DNA of 64,000 nt from Oscillibacter sp. (GTDB taxonomy: Bacteria > Bacillota > Clostridia > Oscillospirales > Oscillospiraceae): assembly GCA_022652655.1 (NCBI GenBank), contig JALCRQ010000004.1, positions 17,928 to 81,927 on the forward strand, read 5' to 3'. A program made the position numbers and the translations under genes. Shown here piece by piece: positions 44,529-52,640 of this stretch. The first letter of the stretch is position 1. The number at the start of each line of letters is the position of its first letter. Below the pieces are notes generated by a model, which made no database searches, was not told the origin of the DNA, and saw only the letters and a program-made list of their open reading frames with translations.

Positions 44529-44893
44529 TGCGTCAGCAGGAGATTATCTGTACGGTCTGCCCTATGGGCTGCCACATCCGAGTCACCGGCAGCGATGACC
44601 AGATCCAGTCATTGGAGGGATACACCTGCCGCCGGGGAGAACAGTATGCCCGCAGCGAGTTTGTCTGCCCGATGCGGACGCTCACCACCACTGTGCGAGT
44701 GGAAAACAGCACAGAGCCGCTGCTGGCGGTTCGCACGGCTGGACCGATTCCGAAAGAGAAGCTTTTTGACTGCATGGGACTGATTCGCACAGCGGTATTT
44801 CATGCACCTGTTGCGTTGCATCAGATTCTGATTTCCAATCTTGGGGGAACCGGTGTGGATCTCATTTCCTGTGCAGAGAGAAAGGAGCGCTGA
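44528..44893 (+). CDS. DUF1667 Fe-S-type protein
   Basis: A 121-residue protein starting CTVCPMGCHIRV (C6, C9, C13) with a further TCRRG cysteine, likely a cluster site. DUF1667 genes regularly follow the two flavoprotein genes found here. The start codon shares a base with the previous stop (TAATG). It probably carries electrons within a GlpABC-like complex. Confidence 0.88.
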   Translation: MRQQEIICTVCPMGCHIRVTGSDDQIQSLEGYTCRRGEQYARSEFVCPMRTLTTTVRVENSTEPLLAVRTAGPIPKEKLFDCMGLIRTAVFHAPVALHQILISNLGGTGVDLISCAERKER

Positions 44894-44894
44894 A

Positions 44895-45194
44895 ATGTCC
44901 AAACAGGTAAAAATTACTGTGCTGAAGCGGCTGCTGATGGAAGATCTCATCGCACAATATGCACCCGGCCCGGTGGAAAAATGCGGGAAAATGCCAGAGG
45001 GCGCCACTTACATTACGGACGGACGTACCTGTCCCGAGGGATTTTGCCCATGGGCCTGGGCGGATGTGTTCAAGGATGTGCTTTTGGTTCGCCAGGACGC
45101 CACCTGCTATACCAAAGACCGAAAAGGCATGGTCACCGCCTGTACCGACGGTCTGCGTCCTGTCATCTTCCTGATAGAGCCTTATGACCCGTGA
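44895..45194 (+). CDS. TIGR04076-family protein
   Basis: A 99-residue protein starting one base after the DUF1667 stop (TGAAATG), preceded by AAAGGAGCG. Features are VKITVLKR at the N-terminus and GRTCPEGFCPWAWADVFKD in the middle, the usual CP.GFCPWAW signature of TIGR04076. The function is unknown; context suggests a small accessory factor of the oxidoreductases. Confidence 0.85.
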   Translation: MSKQVKITVLKRLLMEDLIAQYAPGPVEKCGKMPEGATYITDGRTCPEGFCPWAWADVFKDVLLVRQDATCYTKDRKGMVTACTDGLRPVIFLIEPYDP

Positions 45195-45238
45195 TATTTT
45201 GCGAACACCTCAATTTTAATATTAGGGGGGCGTTTTCC

Positions 45239-46360
45239 TTGACATTTAACGATATCATTCTATGGATTGTGGCCATCGGCGTCGTGATTGGCGGCGTGGA
45301 TAAGCTGCTGGGAAACAAATTCGGTCTAGGCTCGAAATTTGATGACGGGTTCAATGCCATGGGCCCCCTGGCGCTGTCGGTAGCGGGCATCGTTGTGCTG
45401 GCACCTGTGCTGGCAACCTGGCTGCAGCCGGTTTTGGTGCCTTTGTTTGGGCTGATGGATGCCGATCCCGCCATGTTCGCCGCTATCATTGCCAACGATA
45501 TGGGCGGATATTCTCTGGCAATGTCCCTGGCGCAGAATCATGAGATCGGTCTAATGTCCGGCTGCATTACGGCAGCCATGCTGGGATGCACACTGGTGTT
45601 TTCTCTGCCGGTGGGCCTGGGCCTCATTGAAAAATGCGACCGCCCCTATTTCTTTCAGGGCCTGCTGATTGGCCTGATTACCATTCCCGTGGGCAGCATC
45701 GTGGGCGGCTTGGTGGCCGGATTTAACACCAAATTGGTGCTGATTAACAATATTCCGATTATCATTTTTTCACTGCTGCTGGTGCTGGGACTGAAATTTG
45801 CCCCCAATGCCATGAATAAGGGCGCCAGTGCGTTCGGTACATTTATTGGTTGGGTGGCGATTGTGGGTATTATTATCGGCTCATTTACCCATCTCACCGG
45901 CGTCAAGATCCCGTTCTTTGAAAGCGCAGACACGATGCTTGCCGGCATGGAGATTGTCGCGTACGTAGTCATTGTGCTGATTGGCATTCTACCGGTGCTG
46001 GAGCTGCTGACCAGACTGCTGAACAAGGCGCTCCTGGCCTTTGGAAAACTCCTGGGCATTGATGCCGTGTCTGCGGGCGGCCTGATTTTTACGCTGGCGA
46101 ACTCTGTTCCCGTGTACGGCATGATTAAAAATATGAGCCGCCGCGGCAAAGTCATCAATGTGGCCTGGCTGGTGCCCGCAACGGCCGCGCTGGGCGATCA
46201 TCTGGGCTTTACCGCCGGTGTAGAGCCGGAGATGATTACCCCCATGATTGTCGGCAAACTGGTGGCAGGTGTCTGCGCCGTTGTGATTGCCTGCTGGATG
46301 ACTCGTTCCTGGCGGGGAGAGGAGCCAATTCCAGCGGCGGCACCACAAACAGCAGAGTGA
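45239..46360 (+). CDS. EutH-family (ethanolamine permease-like) transporter
   Basis: A 373-residue protein with about 10-11 helices that matches EutH: FAAIIANDMGGYSLAMSLA, AAMLGCTLVFSLPVG and VPATAALGDHLGFTAGV. EutH moves ethanolamine across the membrane. No other eut gene (eutBC, shell proteins) is present, and it closes a kinase-dehydrogenase operon instead. TTG start at 45239 with AGGGGGGCG upstream; the frame extends back to 45191 inside the preceding gene. The substrate here may be another small alcohol. Confidence 0.88.
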   Translation: MTFNDIILWIVAIGVVIGGVDKLLGNKFGLGSKFDDGFNAMGPLALSVAGIVVLAPVLATWLQPVLVPLFGLMDADPAMFAAIIANDMGGYSLAMSLAQNHEIGLMSGCITAAMLGCTLVFSLPVGLGLIEKCDRPYFFQGLLIGLITIPVGSIVGGLVAGFNTKLVLINNIPIIIFSLLLVLGLKFAPNAMNKGASAFGTFIGWVAIVGIIIGSFTHLTGVKIPFFESADTMLAGMEIVAYVVIVLIGILPVLELLTRLLNKALLAFGKLLGIDAVSAGGLIFTLANSVPVYGMIKNMSRRGKVINVAWLVPATAALGDHLGFTAGVEPEMITPMIVGKLVAGVCAVVIACWMTRSWRGEEPIPAAAPQTAE

Positions 46361-46514
46361 GTCACCTTACAAAAAAACTTAATTGGGCTTGCTCAATTAA
46401 ATGATTTGTAATCTATTTTATCCTCGGTGAAAAAATCGCTGTATCTGAAAGATGAAGTGAAGAAGCGACCCTGGCAGTAAAGCTTTTTTCAGGCAGCTAT
46501 TGGATGCACACAGC

Positions 46515-46553
46515 AAGGAAAGAGGCTGACACAGCGTCAGCCTCTTTCCTGAT
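46515..46553 (+). terminator. Hairpin downstream of the EutH gene
   Basis: GGAAAGAGGCTGAC, loop ACAGC, GTCAGCCTCTTTCC: a 14-bp stem without a strong T-run. A weaker hairpin (TTAATTG/CAATTAA) lies at about 46379-46398. Either may end the operon. Confidence 0.45.
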
Positions 46554-46564
46554 AGCGTATCGTT

Positions 46565-46906
46565 TAAAATACGTGTTTGCAAATCTTCAATTTGAGAATG
46601 GATCAGCTGGATTATACGCTCAGGCTCCTGATCGATTTTTCGGTCGGATCTTCCAATTCCCAATCCTTGAGGTGCCTGCAAGGTAAAATGGGCACGGAGC
46701 ATTACAACCCATTGCAACAGCCGTATTGACAGGCGAAAAAATCTCCAGCAATTTGGAGGACTGTGCTTTCTCCATGTCAATACCCTGGGGCTGTATCATA
46801 CGGCATACTGCGCCCAGATCATTCCTGCTTTCAGTTCTGCCCCCGCTGAAAAGCTCTCGAACACGTCGGCGGCAAGTAACTTACCTTAAGAATATTGCTT
46901 ATTGTG
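46565..46906 (-). pseudogene. Decayed arsenate reductase (LMW phosphatase-type ArsC)
   Basis: Across the minus strand, pieces in different frames spell an ArsC: HNKQYS (cf. HNSCRSQ), then after a stop LAADVFESFSAGAELK, then in another frame GIDMEKAQSSKLLEIF and VAMGCNAPCPF, then KDWELEDPTEKSIRSL, then RIIQLIHSQIEDLQTRIL. The order and spacing fit thioredoxin-type ArsC. At least three frameshifts and a stop, plus loss of the N-terminal CxxxxxR cysteine, show it is dead. Confidence 0.7.
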
Positions 46907-48272
46907 GAAAGTTTTTCTTCTGAAGCCCAGTACTGCCCATAATCCTTTTTGAGGCTTTCCAATAAAGAAAGACCGCCAATACCAGCGATAAAGCATCCGC
47001 CACCGGCTGCGCCCAGATCAGTCCGTTTTCATAAAGCAGCGCGCCAAGCAGGAACATGGCCGGAATATAGATGAGACCCTGTCGGGAGATGTTTACGATC
47101 AGGGATTCCTTTGCGGCTCCGCAGGCCTGCAAAGCGTTGATGAGCACATAAAACACACCAAACAGAAAGCTGGTGCTGAGCAAAATCCGGGAGAAGGTCA
47201 CGCCGTACTCGAAGGCAGACAGATCGGTTAGAAACACGCTGACGATTTGGCCTGTAAAAACATAGCAGAGCACGGTCAAAACGCTGCTTAGCATGAAAGC
47301 GAAGATCAGAGAAAAGCGAAGGGCGCTTTTGTATCTGCTCCAGTCCTTTGCGCCGACGCAGTAGCCCAGCAGCGGCTGAATGCCCTGCCCGAGGCCGATG
47401 CATACCATGCCGGTCATCATCGTTACCTTCATTGCAACACCGACAGCCGCAAGCGCCATATTCCCGTATTGCGCCATCTGGCTGTTCATCAGGATGCTCG
47501 AAACGCTCATCAGAATTGAGCTGAGCGCCGCCGGTATTCCGATGGCCAGCACACCGGACGCCACCTGATCCCTCACGGTAAAATCCTTTGGGCTGATGCT
47601 GAGCGAGGAGTTCCCCCTGAGAAAATATAGGATGTAGTATCCGGCGCCGGCTGCATTTCCGATCACGGTCGCTATCGCGGCTCCCGCGATGCCCCAGTTA
47701 AAGACAAGGATCATAAGCGGATCAAGGACGACATTCAGCAGGTTCCCCACAAGCTGTCCCATCATTGCCTTGCCGGATTGCCCCTCTGCGCGGATGACGT
47801 TGGAGCAGCAGTTTGCGACCAGCACAAACGGCCCTGAATAGCAGACGATCGTCAGATATGTCTTGGCGTACTCGAACGTATCCGCATCAGCGCCGATCAG
47901 CGGAAGAAGCTGATCCATAAAGACGAGAAGCAGCGCTGCCATGACGATACCGACCGCTACGCAGCTCCACATACAAAATGAGCTTACCTTTTTTGCGTAT
48001 TCCCTGCGTCCCTCACCCATCGCGCGGGATATGACCGACGTGCCGCCGATGCCGAAGATCGTTCCCACCGCCATAAACAGCAGAAAAACCGGCGTCGCAA
48101 GGGACACGGACGCCACCAGGATATCGTTATGCGTCTGCCCAATGAAAAAGGTGTCGGCCAAATTGTAGATCAGCACCATCAGCATGGCTGCCATGGCAGG
48201 CAGCGCGTTTTTGAGCACCGCCGTGCGGATAGGCGCTTTTTCGAAGATGTCCAGTGATTGATCTTTCTCCAT
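46899..48272 (-). CDS. MATE-family efflux transporter (MarR-linked)
   Basis: About 457 residues, 12 helices; MATE marks NLADTFFIGQTHND near the N-terminus, SVISRAMGEGRREYA, and GLGQGIQPLLGYCVGAKDW in the second half. A MepA-type multidrug exporter is likely. The ATG at 48272 is preferred because GGAG precedes it by 6 bases; an ATG at 48284 has no site. It lies downstream of a MarR gene on the same strand, with a MarR-like palindrome between them. Confidence 0.92.
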   Translation of the reverse strand: MEKDQSLDIFEKAPIRTAVLKNALPAMAAMLMVLIYNLADTFFIGQTHNDILVASVSLATPVFLLFMAVGTIFGIGGTSVISRAMGEGRREYAKKVSSFCMWSCVAVGIVMAALLLVFMDQLLPLIGADADTFEYAKTYLTIVCYSGPFVLVANCCSNVIRAEGQSGKAMMGQLVGNLLNVVLDPLMILVFNWGIAGAAIATVIGNAAGAGYYILYFLRGNSSLSISPKDFTVRDQVASGVLAIGIPAALSSILMSVSSILMNSQMAQYGNMALAAVGVAMKVTMMTGMVCIGLGQGIQPLLGYCVGAKDWSRYKSALRFSLIFAFMLSSVLTVLCYVFTGQIVSVFLTDLSAFEYGVTFSRILLSTSFLFGVFYVLINALQACGAAKESLIVNISRQGLIYIPAMFLLGALLYENGLIWAQPVADALSLVLAVFLYWKASKRIMGSTGLQKKNFPQ

Positions 48273-48286
48273 TGTGTTCTCCATTC

Positions 48287-48306
48287 TAATAGCACGCTAT
48301 CGTTAT
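48287..48306. promoter_or_regulatory. MarR-type operator copy 1
   Basis: AATAGCACGCTATCGTTAT with core ATAGC-AC-GCTAT, in the 72-base gap between the MarR and MATE genes. It matches the copy at 48831-48850 at 17 of 19 bases. Confidence 0.6.
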
Positions 48307-48344
48307 ACCCAAAAAGCAGGCACCCTCCCTGGGGCGGATGCTGC

Positions 48345-48770
48345 TTATTTCAGATTATTCGCCGCTTTTTTCAGCAGATGATGAAATAGTTCGCGTTCTT
48401 CTGCCGTAAAGCCGCGGAGCAGCAATTCCTCTGCTTCGTTCATATGACTTGACGCCTCTTTGCAGCAGGCTTCGCCGGCCTTCGTGATGTGGACGATTTT
48501 GATGCGTTTATCCTCTGCATCGCCATGCGCTTGGACAAATGCCTTTTGCTCCAGCCGGGAAACGATGCCGGCGACGGTGGGCTGCGCTACCCCAAAATGC
48601 CGTTCCAGCTCCTTCATAGAGCGTTGTTTGCCGTCGGCCGCCTCCAGCGCCAGCAGGACAGAGATCTGCATCATGGTAAGGTCCTGAGCTCTCAGCTCAT
48701 TATTTGAACGCTTTTCCAGCCGATCATGAATCTGCTTGATCAGAAAACCGCTGTGCGTATACACTTCCAT
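48345..48770 (-). CDS. MarR-family transcriptional regulator
   Basis: A 141-residue protein with a winged helix: DLTMMQISVLLALE, SMKELERHFGVAQPTVAGIV and the wing AHGDAEDKRIKIVHIT. It presumably represses itself and the MATE gene downstream, as MepR represses mepA in Staphylococcus. The ATG at 48770 follows GAGGAAGGA; an earlier ATG at 48806 would precede this site. Confidence 0.9.
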   Translation of the reverse strand: MEVYTHSGFLIKQIHDRLEKRSNNELRAQDLTMMQISVLLALEAADGKQRSMKELERHFGVAQPTVAGIVSRLEQKAFVQAHGDAEDKRIKIVHITKAGEACCKEASSHMNEAEELLLRGFTAEERELFHHLLKKAANNLK

Positions 48771-48803
48771 CTCAAAATTTCCTTCCTCGTTCGACAACGA
48801 AAT

Positions 48804-48850
48804 CATAATAGCACACTTTTAATTGAATGTCAATAGCGTACTATCGTTAT
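48804..48850. promoter_or_regulatory. MarR-type operators upstream of the MarR gene
   Basis: CAATAGCGTACTATCGTTAT (48831-48850) repeats the site at 48287-48306, and CATAATAGCACAC (48804-48816) is a partial copy. Positions in front of the MarR gene fit autorepression. Confidence 0.6.
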
Positions 48851-48993
48851 TCGCACTTGCCCCGCAAAAAGCGGCTGCACAAGCGTAGGAAATTACAGAT
48901 TTTATCGCCACATTGAAAAAGCGCCCGCTGGTGGGCGGCATATGCCGATTGATGTAGTCCAAGATAAGTTCACAGACGATTCATTGCAGCCCA

Positions 48994-49022
48994 TTGACAT
49001 TTATCCGAAACCGGATTATACT
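48994..49022 (+). promoter_or_regulatory. Promoter of the second MarR gene
   Basis: Consensus TTGACA (48994-48999) and TATACT (49017-49022) with a 17-base spacer. Its position supports the start at 49068 rather than the long open frame from 48942. Confidence 0.8.
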
Positions 49023-49067
49023 CGTTTAGTCCGATTCCGGATGAAACGCGTGAGAGGAGCATCGGTA

Positions 49068-49523
49068 ATGCGCGGAGAGCTTTCTAAGCCTGTAGCAGAG
49101 TTTAATCAGGCGCAAAAGGAAAATGACACAAGCTACCGAAGCTATGCGAAGTCTGCGGGCTTAACAGATACCGCTTTTTGGATCCTGTATTCCATAGCCG
49201 AACGGGAGACTCCCTACACGCAAAAAGAGCTCTGCACCAGCTGGTTTTTTCCTGTGCAGACCGTTAATTCAGCTCTGAAGGATTTAGTCAGGCGCGGTAT
49301 TCTCCGGTTGAAGCCTGTTCCGGGGAATCGAAAAAACAAATCCATTGCGCTGACTGCTGAGGGCAATGCACTGGCCGGCAGGGTGATCCTGCCGCTGATC
49401 GAGGCGGAGCAGCGGGCTTTTGAGCGCATGGGCAAAGAGGAATACGATCGCTTTTTGGAAATGACGCATCGCCATGTGGCATTGCTCAAAGAAGAAATAG
49501 ACCGTATTTCTCAGACCGAATAA
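49068..49523 (+). CDS. MarR-family transcriptional regulator (second)
   Basis: A 151-residue protein with AFWILYSIAERETPYTQKEL, a recognition helix WFFPVQTVNSALKDLVRRG and wing PVPGNRKNKSIALT. The ATG at 49068 has AGAGGAG upstream. It lies before two MATE genes and a structured leader and may regulate them or respond to the same toxins. Confidence 0.88.
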   Translation: MRGELSKPVAEFNQAQKENDTSYRSYAKSAGLTDTAFWILYSIAERETPYTQKELCTSWFFPVQTVNSALKDLVRRGILRLKPVPGNRKNKSIALTAEGNALAGRVILPLIEAEQRAFERMGKEEYDRFLEMTHRHVALLKEEIDRISQTE

Positions 49524-49539
49524 CGGAATATGGCCATCG

Positions 49540-49622
49540 GAGGACCGCCTGTCGCAACGGGTTGGTCGATAAGATGTCGGGTGCGCCCGGTTATTGCATG
49601 GATAACCGAGCGCACATTTTTG
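49540..49622 (+). promoter_or_regulatory. Structured leader with terminator, probable guanidine-IV (mepA) riboswitch, copy 1
   Basis: Hairpin P1 is ACCG-CCTGT-CGCA-ACGGG-T-TGGT (49544-49566). A 14-bp stem GTGCGCCCGGTTAT/ATAACCGAGCGCAC (49581-49615) with ATTTTTG follows as a terminator. It precedes a MATE gene, as the mepA motif does, and is repeated before the next MATE gene with pair-preserving changes. The name rests on memory of the guanidine-IV class, not on a covariance search. Confidence 0.6.
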
Positions 49623-49666
49623 TTCGCCGACGGTTCCGGCAAAGTATTTTACGAGGAGAACAGCCA

Positions 49667-51010
49667 ATGGATCTGTTAAAGGATAAAATCAAGCCGCTTT
49701 ATTTCAAATATCTGGCCGCTGCCTTCGGCAGCGCGCTGATTTCCTCCATCTATGGAATCGTGGATCTGGCCATGGTGGGGAAGTATCAGGGTGCGGAGGG
49801 CACCGCCGCCATCTCGCTCATTTCACCGGTCTGGAACGTCCTCTACAGCCTCGGCCTGCTGGTGGGAATTGGCGGCGCGGTGCTGTTCAGCGCACTCCGG
49901 GGTGAATCGTCAGGCAACATCAAAAGATCCAATGAATACTTCGCGGCTGCCGTTGCCGGAGGAGGCGTGCTTGCACTTATCTCCTGGCTGGGGCTGATCT
50001 TTTTTGACCGGCAGCTGCTTTTGCTGTTTGGCGCGAATGAGACGCTGATGCCGCTGGCACGAGCCTATCTGCTGCCAATCAAATTTGGCGTACCGCTGTT
50101 CATCTTCAATCAGCTGCTGTCCGCTTTCCTTCGCAATGACGGCGACCCCGCCCTCGCCACAAAAGCGGTACTCTTTGGCGGCATCTTCAACGTGTTCGGG
50201 GATTACTTCTGCATCTTTACGCTGGACATGGGTATTATGGGCGCGGGCCTCGCCACGGTGGTGGGCTCGTTCTTTTCCCTTGTCATCATGCTGACCCACT
50301 TCTTCAGCAGAAAGAACACGCTGGCGCTGGTGCGGCCGCAGCATTTCTTTTGGAAGCTGAAGGAGATCGGCTCCACCGGCTTTTCCACCTTCTTCATTGA
50401 TGTGGCCATGGGAATCCTGACCGTATTCTTCAACCGGCAGGTGCTGCGCTATTTCGACACCAACGCGTTGGCTGTTTATGGAATTCTCGCGTATGTGGGA
50501 ACCTTTGCGCAGTGCTGCGCTTACAGCGCGGGACAGGCGGCCCAGCCCATCATTTCGGTGAACTTCGGCGCAAAAAACGGTTGGCGCATCCGGGAAACGC
50601 TGCGCTATGCGCTGATCACCATTGCCTGTTTCAGCATTTTCTGGTCGGGACTCAGTCTGGCAGTTCCAAATCTCTATATCCATCTTCTGACCACGCCCAC
50701 TGCTGCGCTGCTCTCCATTGCGCCTACCATCATCCGCCGCTATGGGCTTTCATTTTTGCTGCTGCCGCTGAACATTTTTTCCACCTACTATTTTCAGGCG
50801 CTGCTCAAACGGGGCACCTCATTTATTGTGTCAGTGGCCCGGGGCGCTGTCATCAGCGGCATTCTCATCTACCTGCTTCCTGCTGCGTGCGGAGCCGACG
50901 CCATCTGGTTTGCAATGCCCATCACGGAGCTGATCGTTGCAGCTTATGCAAGTATTAAAATGAAACAATACACCAAAGAGCTGCCGGCAGAAAGGACGGA
51001 ATCACCATGA
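49667..51010 (+). CDS. MATE-family efflux transporter (leader-controlled, first)
   Basis: A 447-residue protein, 12 helices; YGIVDLAMVGKYQGAEGTAA, GGIFNVFGDYFCIFTLDMGI and AQPIISVNFGAKNGWR fit MepA-type MATE proteins. The ATG at 49667 is 10 bases after ACGAGGAGA. It follows the structured terminator leader, so expression is probably by transcription read-through when a ligand (guanidinium or a related cation) is present. Confidence 0.92.
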   Translation: MDLLKDKIKPLYFKYLAAAFGSALISSIYGIVDLAMVGKYQGAEGTAAISLISPVWNVLYSLGLLVGIGGAVLFSALRGESSGNIKRSNEYFAAAVAGGGVLALISWLGLIFFDRQLLLLFGANETLMPLARAYLLPIKFGVPLFIFNQLLSAFLRNDGDPALATKAVLFGGIFNVFGDYFCIFTLDMGIMGAGLATVVGSFFSLVIMLTHFFSRKNTLALVRPQHFFWKLKEIGSTGFSTFFIDVAMGILTVFFNRQVLRYFDTNALAVYGILAYVGTFAQCCAYSAGQAAQPIISVNFGAKNGWRIRETLRYALITIACFSIFWSGLSLAVPNLYIHLLTTPTAALLSIAPTIIRRYGLSFLLLPLNIFSTYYFQALLKRGTSFIVSVARGAVISGILIYLLPAACGADAIWFAMPITELIVAAYASIKMKQYTKELPAERTESP

Positions 51011-51113
51011 ATGGAATCATTGCTATCGGACAGGAATCCGGCAGCGGCGGCCGCGAGCTGGGACAGCCGCAGCAGCTATGACCTCTGCGTCAACACCACG
51101 CAGTTCGATTAAA
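51007..51113 (+). pseudogene. Fragment of a cytidylate-kinase-like gene
   Basis: ATG 51007 overlaps the MATE stop. It reads MNGIIAIGQESGSGGRELGQ, the N-terminal P-loop region of cytidylate-kinase-like family proteins. A frame change then gives SRSSYDLCVNTTQFD, typical of their C-terminal part. The central 150 or so residues are missing, so this is an internal deletion. Full-length homologues often sit next to MATE genes. Confidence 0.6.
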
Positions 51114-51171
51114 AAAGGACGGCGCATGGGCTTGCCGCTTTGTGCTGCAAATAAAAGAAATAGTAACTCAT

Positions 51172-51256
51172 CAGAGAACCGCCTGTCGGAACGGGTCGGT
51201 CGAAGAAGATGTCGGGTGCGCCCGGTTATTGCAAGGATAACCGGGCGCAATTTTTA
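51172..51256 (+). promoter_or_regulatory. Structured leader with terminator, probable guanidine-IV (mepA) riboswitch, copy 2
   Basis: P1 is ACCG-CCTGT-CGGA-ACGGG-T-CGGT (51178-51200), where CGGT replaces TGGT of copy 1 while keeping the pairing. A GTGCGCCCGGTTAT/ATAACCGGGCGCA stem (51216-51249) and ATTTTTA follow. It is followed 20 bases later by another MATE gene. Confidence 0.6.
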
Positions 51257-51275
51257 TGTTTGGGAGGAAAGGCAA

Positions 51276-52589
51276 ATGCCTGCTTCAAGATCAAAAAATT
51301 TAGTCAAATATGTAATTCCCACCATGCTGGGGAGCGTCAGCTTTTTCCTGTTTACCATCGTGGACGGAATCTTCGTCGGGCAGGGCGTGGGCACCGATGC
51401 GCTGGGCGCGGTCAACCTGATGATGCCCTTTGTTATGGTTGTGAATGCGCTCTTTCAGCTCACGACTATCGGCGGCGTCACCGTGGTCGCCATTCGGTTC
51501 GGGAGGAAGGACGATGAGGGCGCGAACGCTGCGTTCCTCCATGCACTCACCGGCGCGGCCGTCATCTCCGCAGTCTTATGTGTCATCGGCACCTGCCTGA
51601 CCGGCCCTGTCTGTCGGCTTTTAGGCGCGACCGACACCTATTACGCCATGGCGACCGATTATCTGTTCTGGTACGCCGTTTTTATCATCCCCTCTGGGCT
51701 GTCCACCGCATTTCAGGGCTTTTGCCGCAACGACGGCTCGCCGGTGCTGGTGAGCTTCGCCGTGGTATTTGGCGCGGCGCTGAATATTTTCGGCGACTGG
51801 CTGCTGGTATTCCCGCTGCAGATGGGACTCAAAGGCGCAGCCATTGCCACCGGCGTTTCCCAGACGGTCACCATGCTGATTTTGCTGTTTCATTTTATTC
51901 TGAAGCGCGGCCATCTGCGCATTCGCCGCTTTCAGCCCCAGCTGCCGCTGTTTCAAAAGGTCGCCATGCGCGGTCTGCCGGAATGCATCGCGCAGTTCGC
52001 GACGCCTATCACGACTCTTTGGATGAACAAAGTCCTGATTACGCAAGTCGGCGATATTGCCGTTAATGCCTACTCCATCATCTCGTATGTAGCCTCTTTC
52101 TCCGTGGCAATCTTCTTCGGCACATCGGAAGGCCTCCAGCCGCTGATCGGCAACTGCTACGGTGCGAAAAACGAAAAAGACCTCAAATACTATTTTCATG
52201 CGGGACTCATCATCAACTTTGTTGGCAGCGCGCTCATCAATGTGCTTCTGCTTGTTTTCGGCAGACACGTCTGTCTGCTGTTCGGCGCGGATACCGAGAC
52301 ATTGGATTACACCATGCAGACCATGCCCATTTATGCGCTGGGCTTTTTGGTTATGGCGTTCAACACGATGATCTCCTCGTATCTCTACTCGACGAAGCGC
52401 ACAAAGCAGGCGGACATCATCAACCTCCTGCGGAGCCTTGTCGTAAACTCCATTGTCATCCTCGCCCTGCCCGCGCTGTTTGGAAGCGGCCTTGTGTGGT
52501 ACGCCTTTGTAATTTACGAAGCAATTATCTTGGTGATTGCCGTACTATTGCTCAAGCATTCAGAAAGAGATGGAATCATCTATCAATAA
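51276..52589 (+). CDS. MATE-family efflux transporter (leader-controlled, second)
   Basis: A 437-residue protein with 12 helices; VDGIFVGQGVGTDALGAVNL, GAALNIFGDWLLVFPLQMGL and GTSEGLQPLIGNCYGAKNE are MATE signatures. It is not closely similar to the preceding MATE gene, so the pair is not a recent tandem duplication. The ATG at 51276 is 8 bases after GGGAGGA. It is preceded by leader copy 2. Confidence 0.92.
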   Translation: MPASRSKNLVKYVIPTMLGSVSFFLFTIVDGIFVGQGVGTDALGAVNLMMPFVMVVNALFQLTTIGGVTVVAIRFGRKDDEGANAAFLHALTGAAVISAVLCVIGTCLTGPVCRLLGATDTYYAMATDYLFWYAVFIIPSGLSTAFQGFCRNDGSPVLVSFAVVFGAALNIFGDWLLVFPLQMGLKGAAIATGVSQTVTMLILLFHFILKRGHLRIRRFQPQLPLFQKVAMRGLPECIAQFATPITTLWMNKVLITQVGDIAVNAYSIISYVASFSVAIFFGTSEGLQPLIGNCYGAKNEKDLKYYFHAGLIINFVGSALINVLLLVFGRHVCLLFGADTETLDYTMQTMPIYALGFLVMAFNTMISSYLYSTKRTKQADIINLLRSLVVNSIVILALPALFGSGLVWYAFVIYEAIILVIAVLLLKHSERDGIIYQ

Positions 52590-52640
52590 ATCGATCAACA
52601 AAAGCGGCATCCCTGCCGCGAATAGTTTTAGGAGGGCATC

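Noticed and set aside
48942..49067. N-terminal extension of the second MarR gene
   Set aside because: The consensus promoter at 48994-49022 lies inside it, so it cannot be translated from that transcript.
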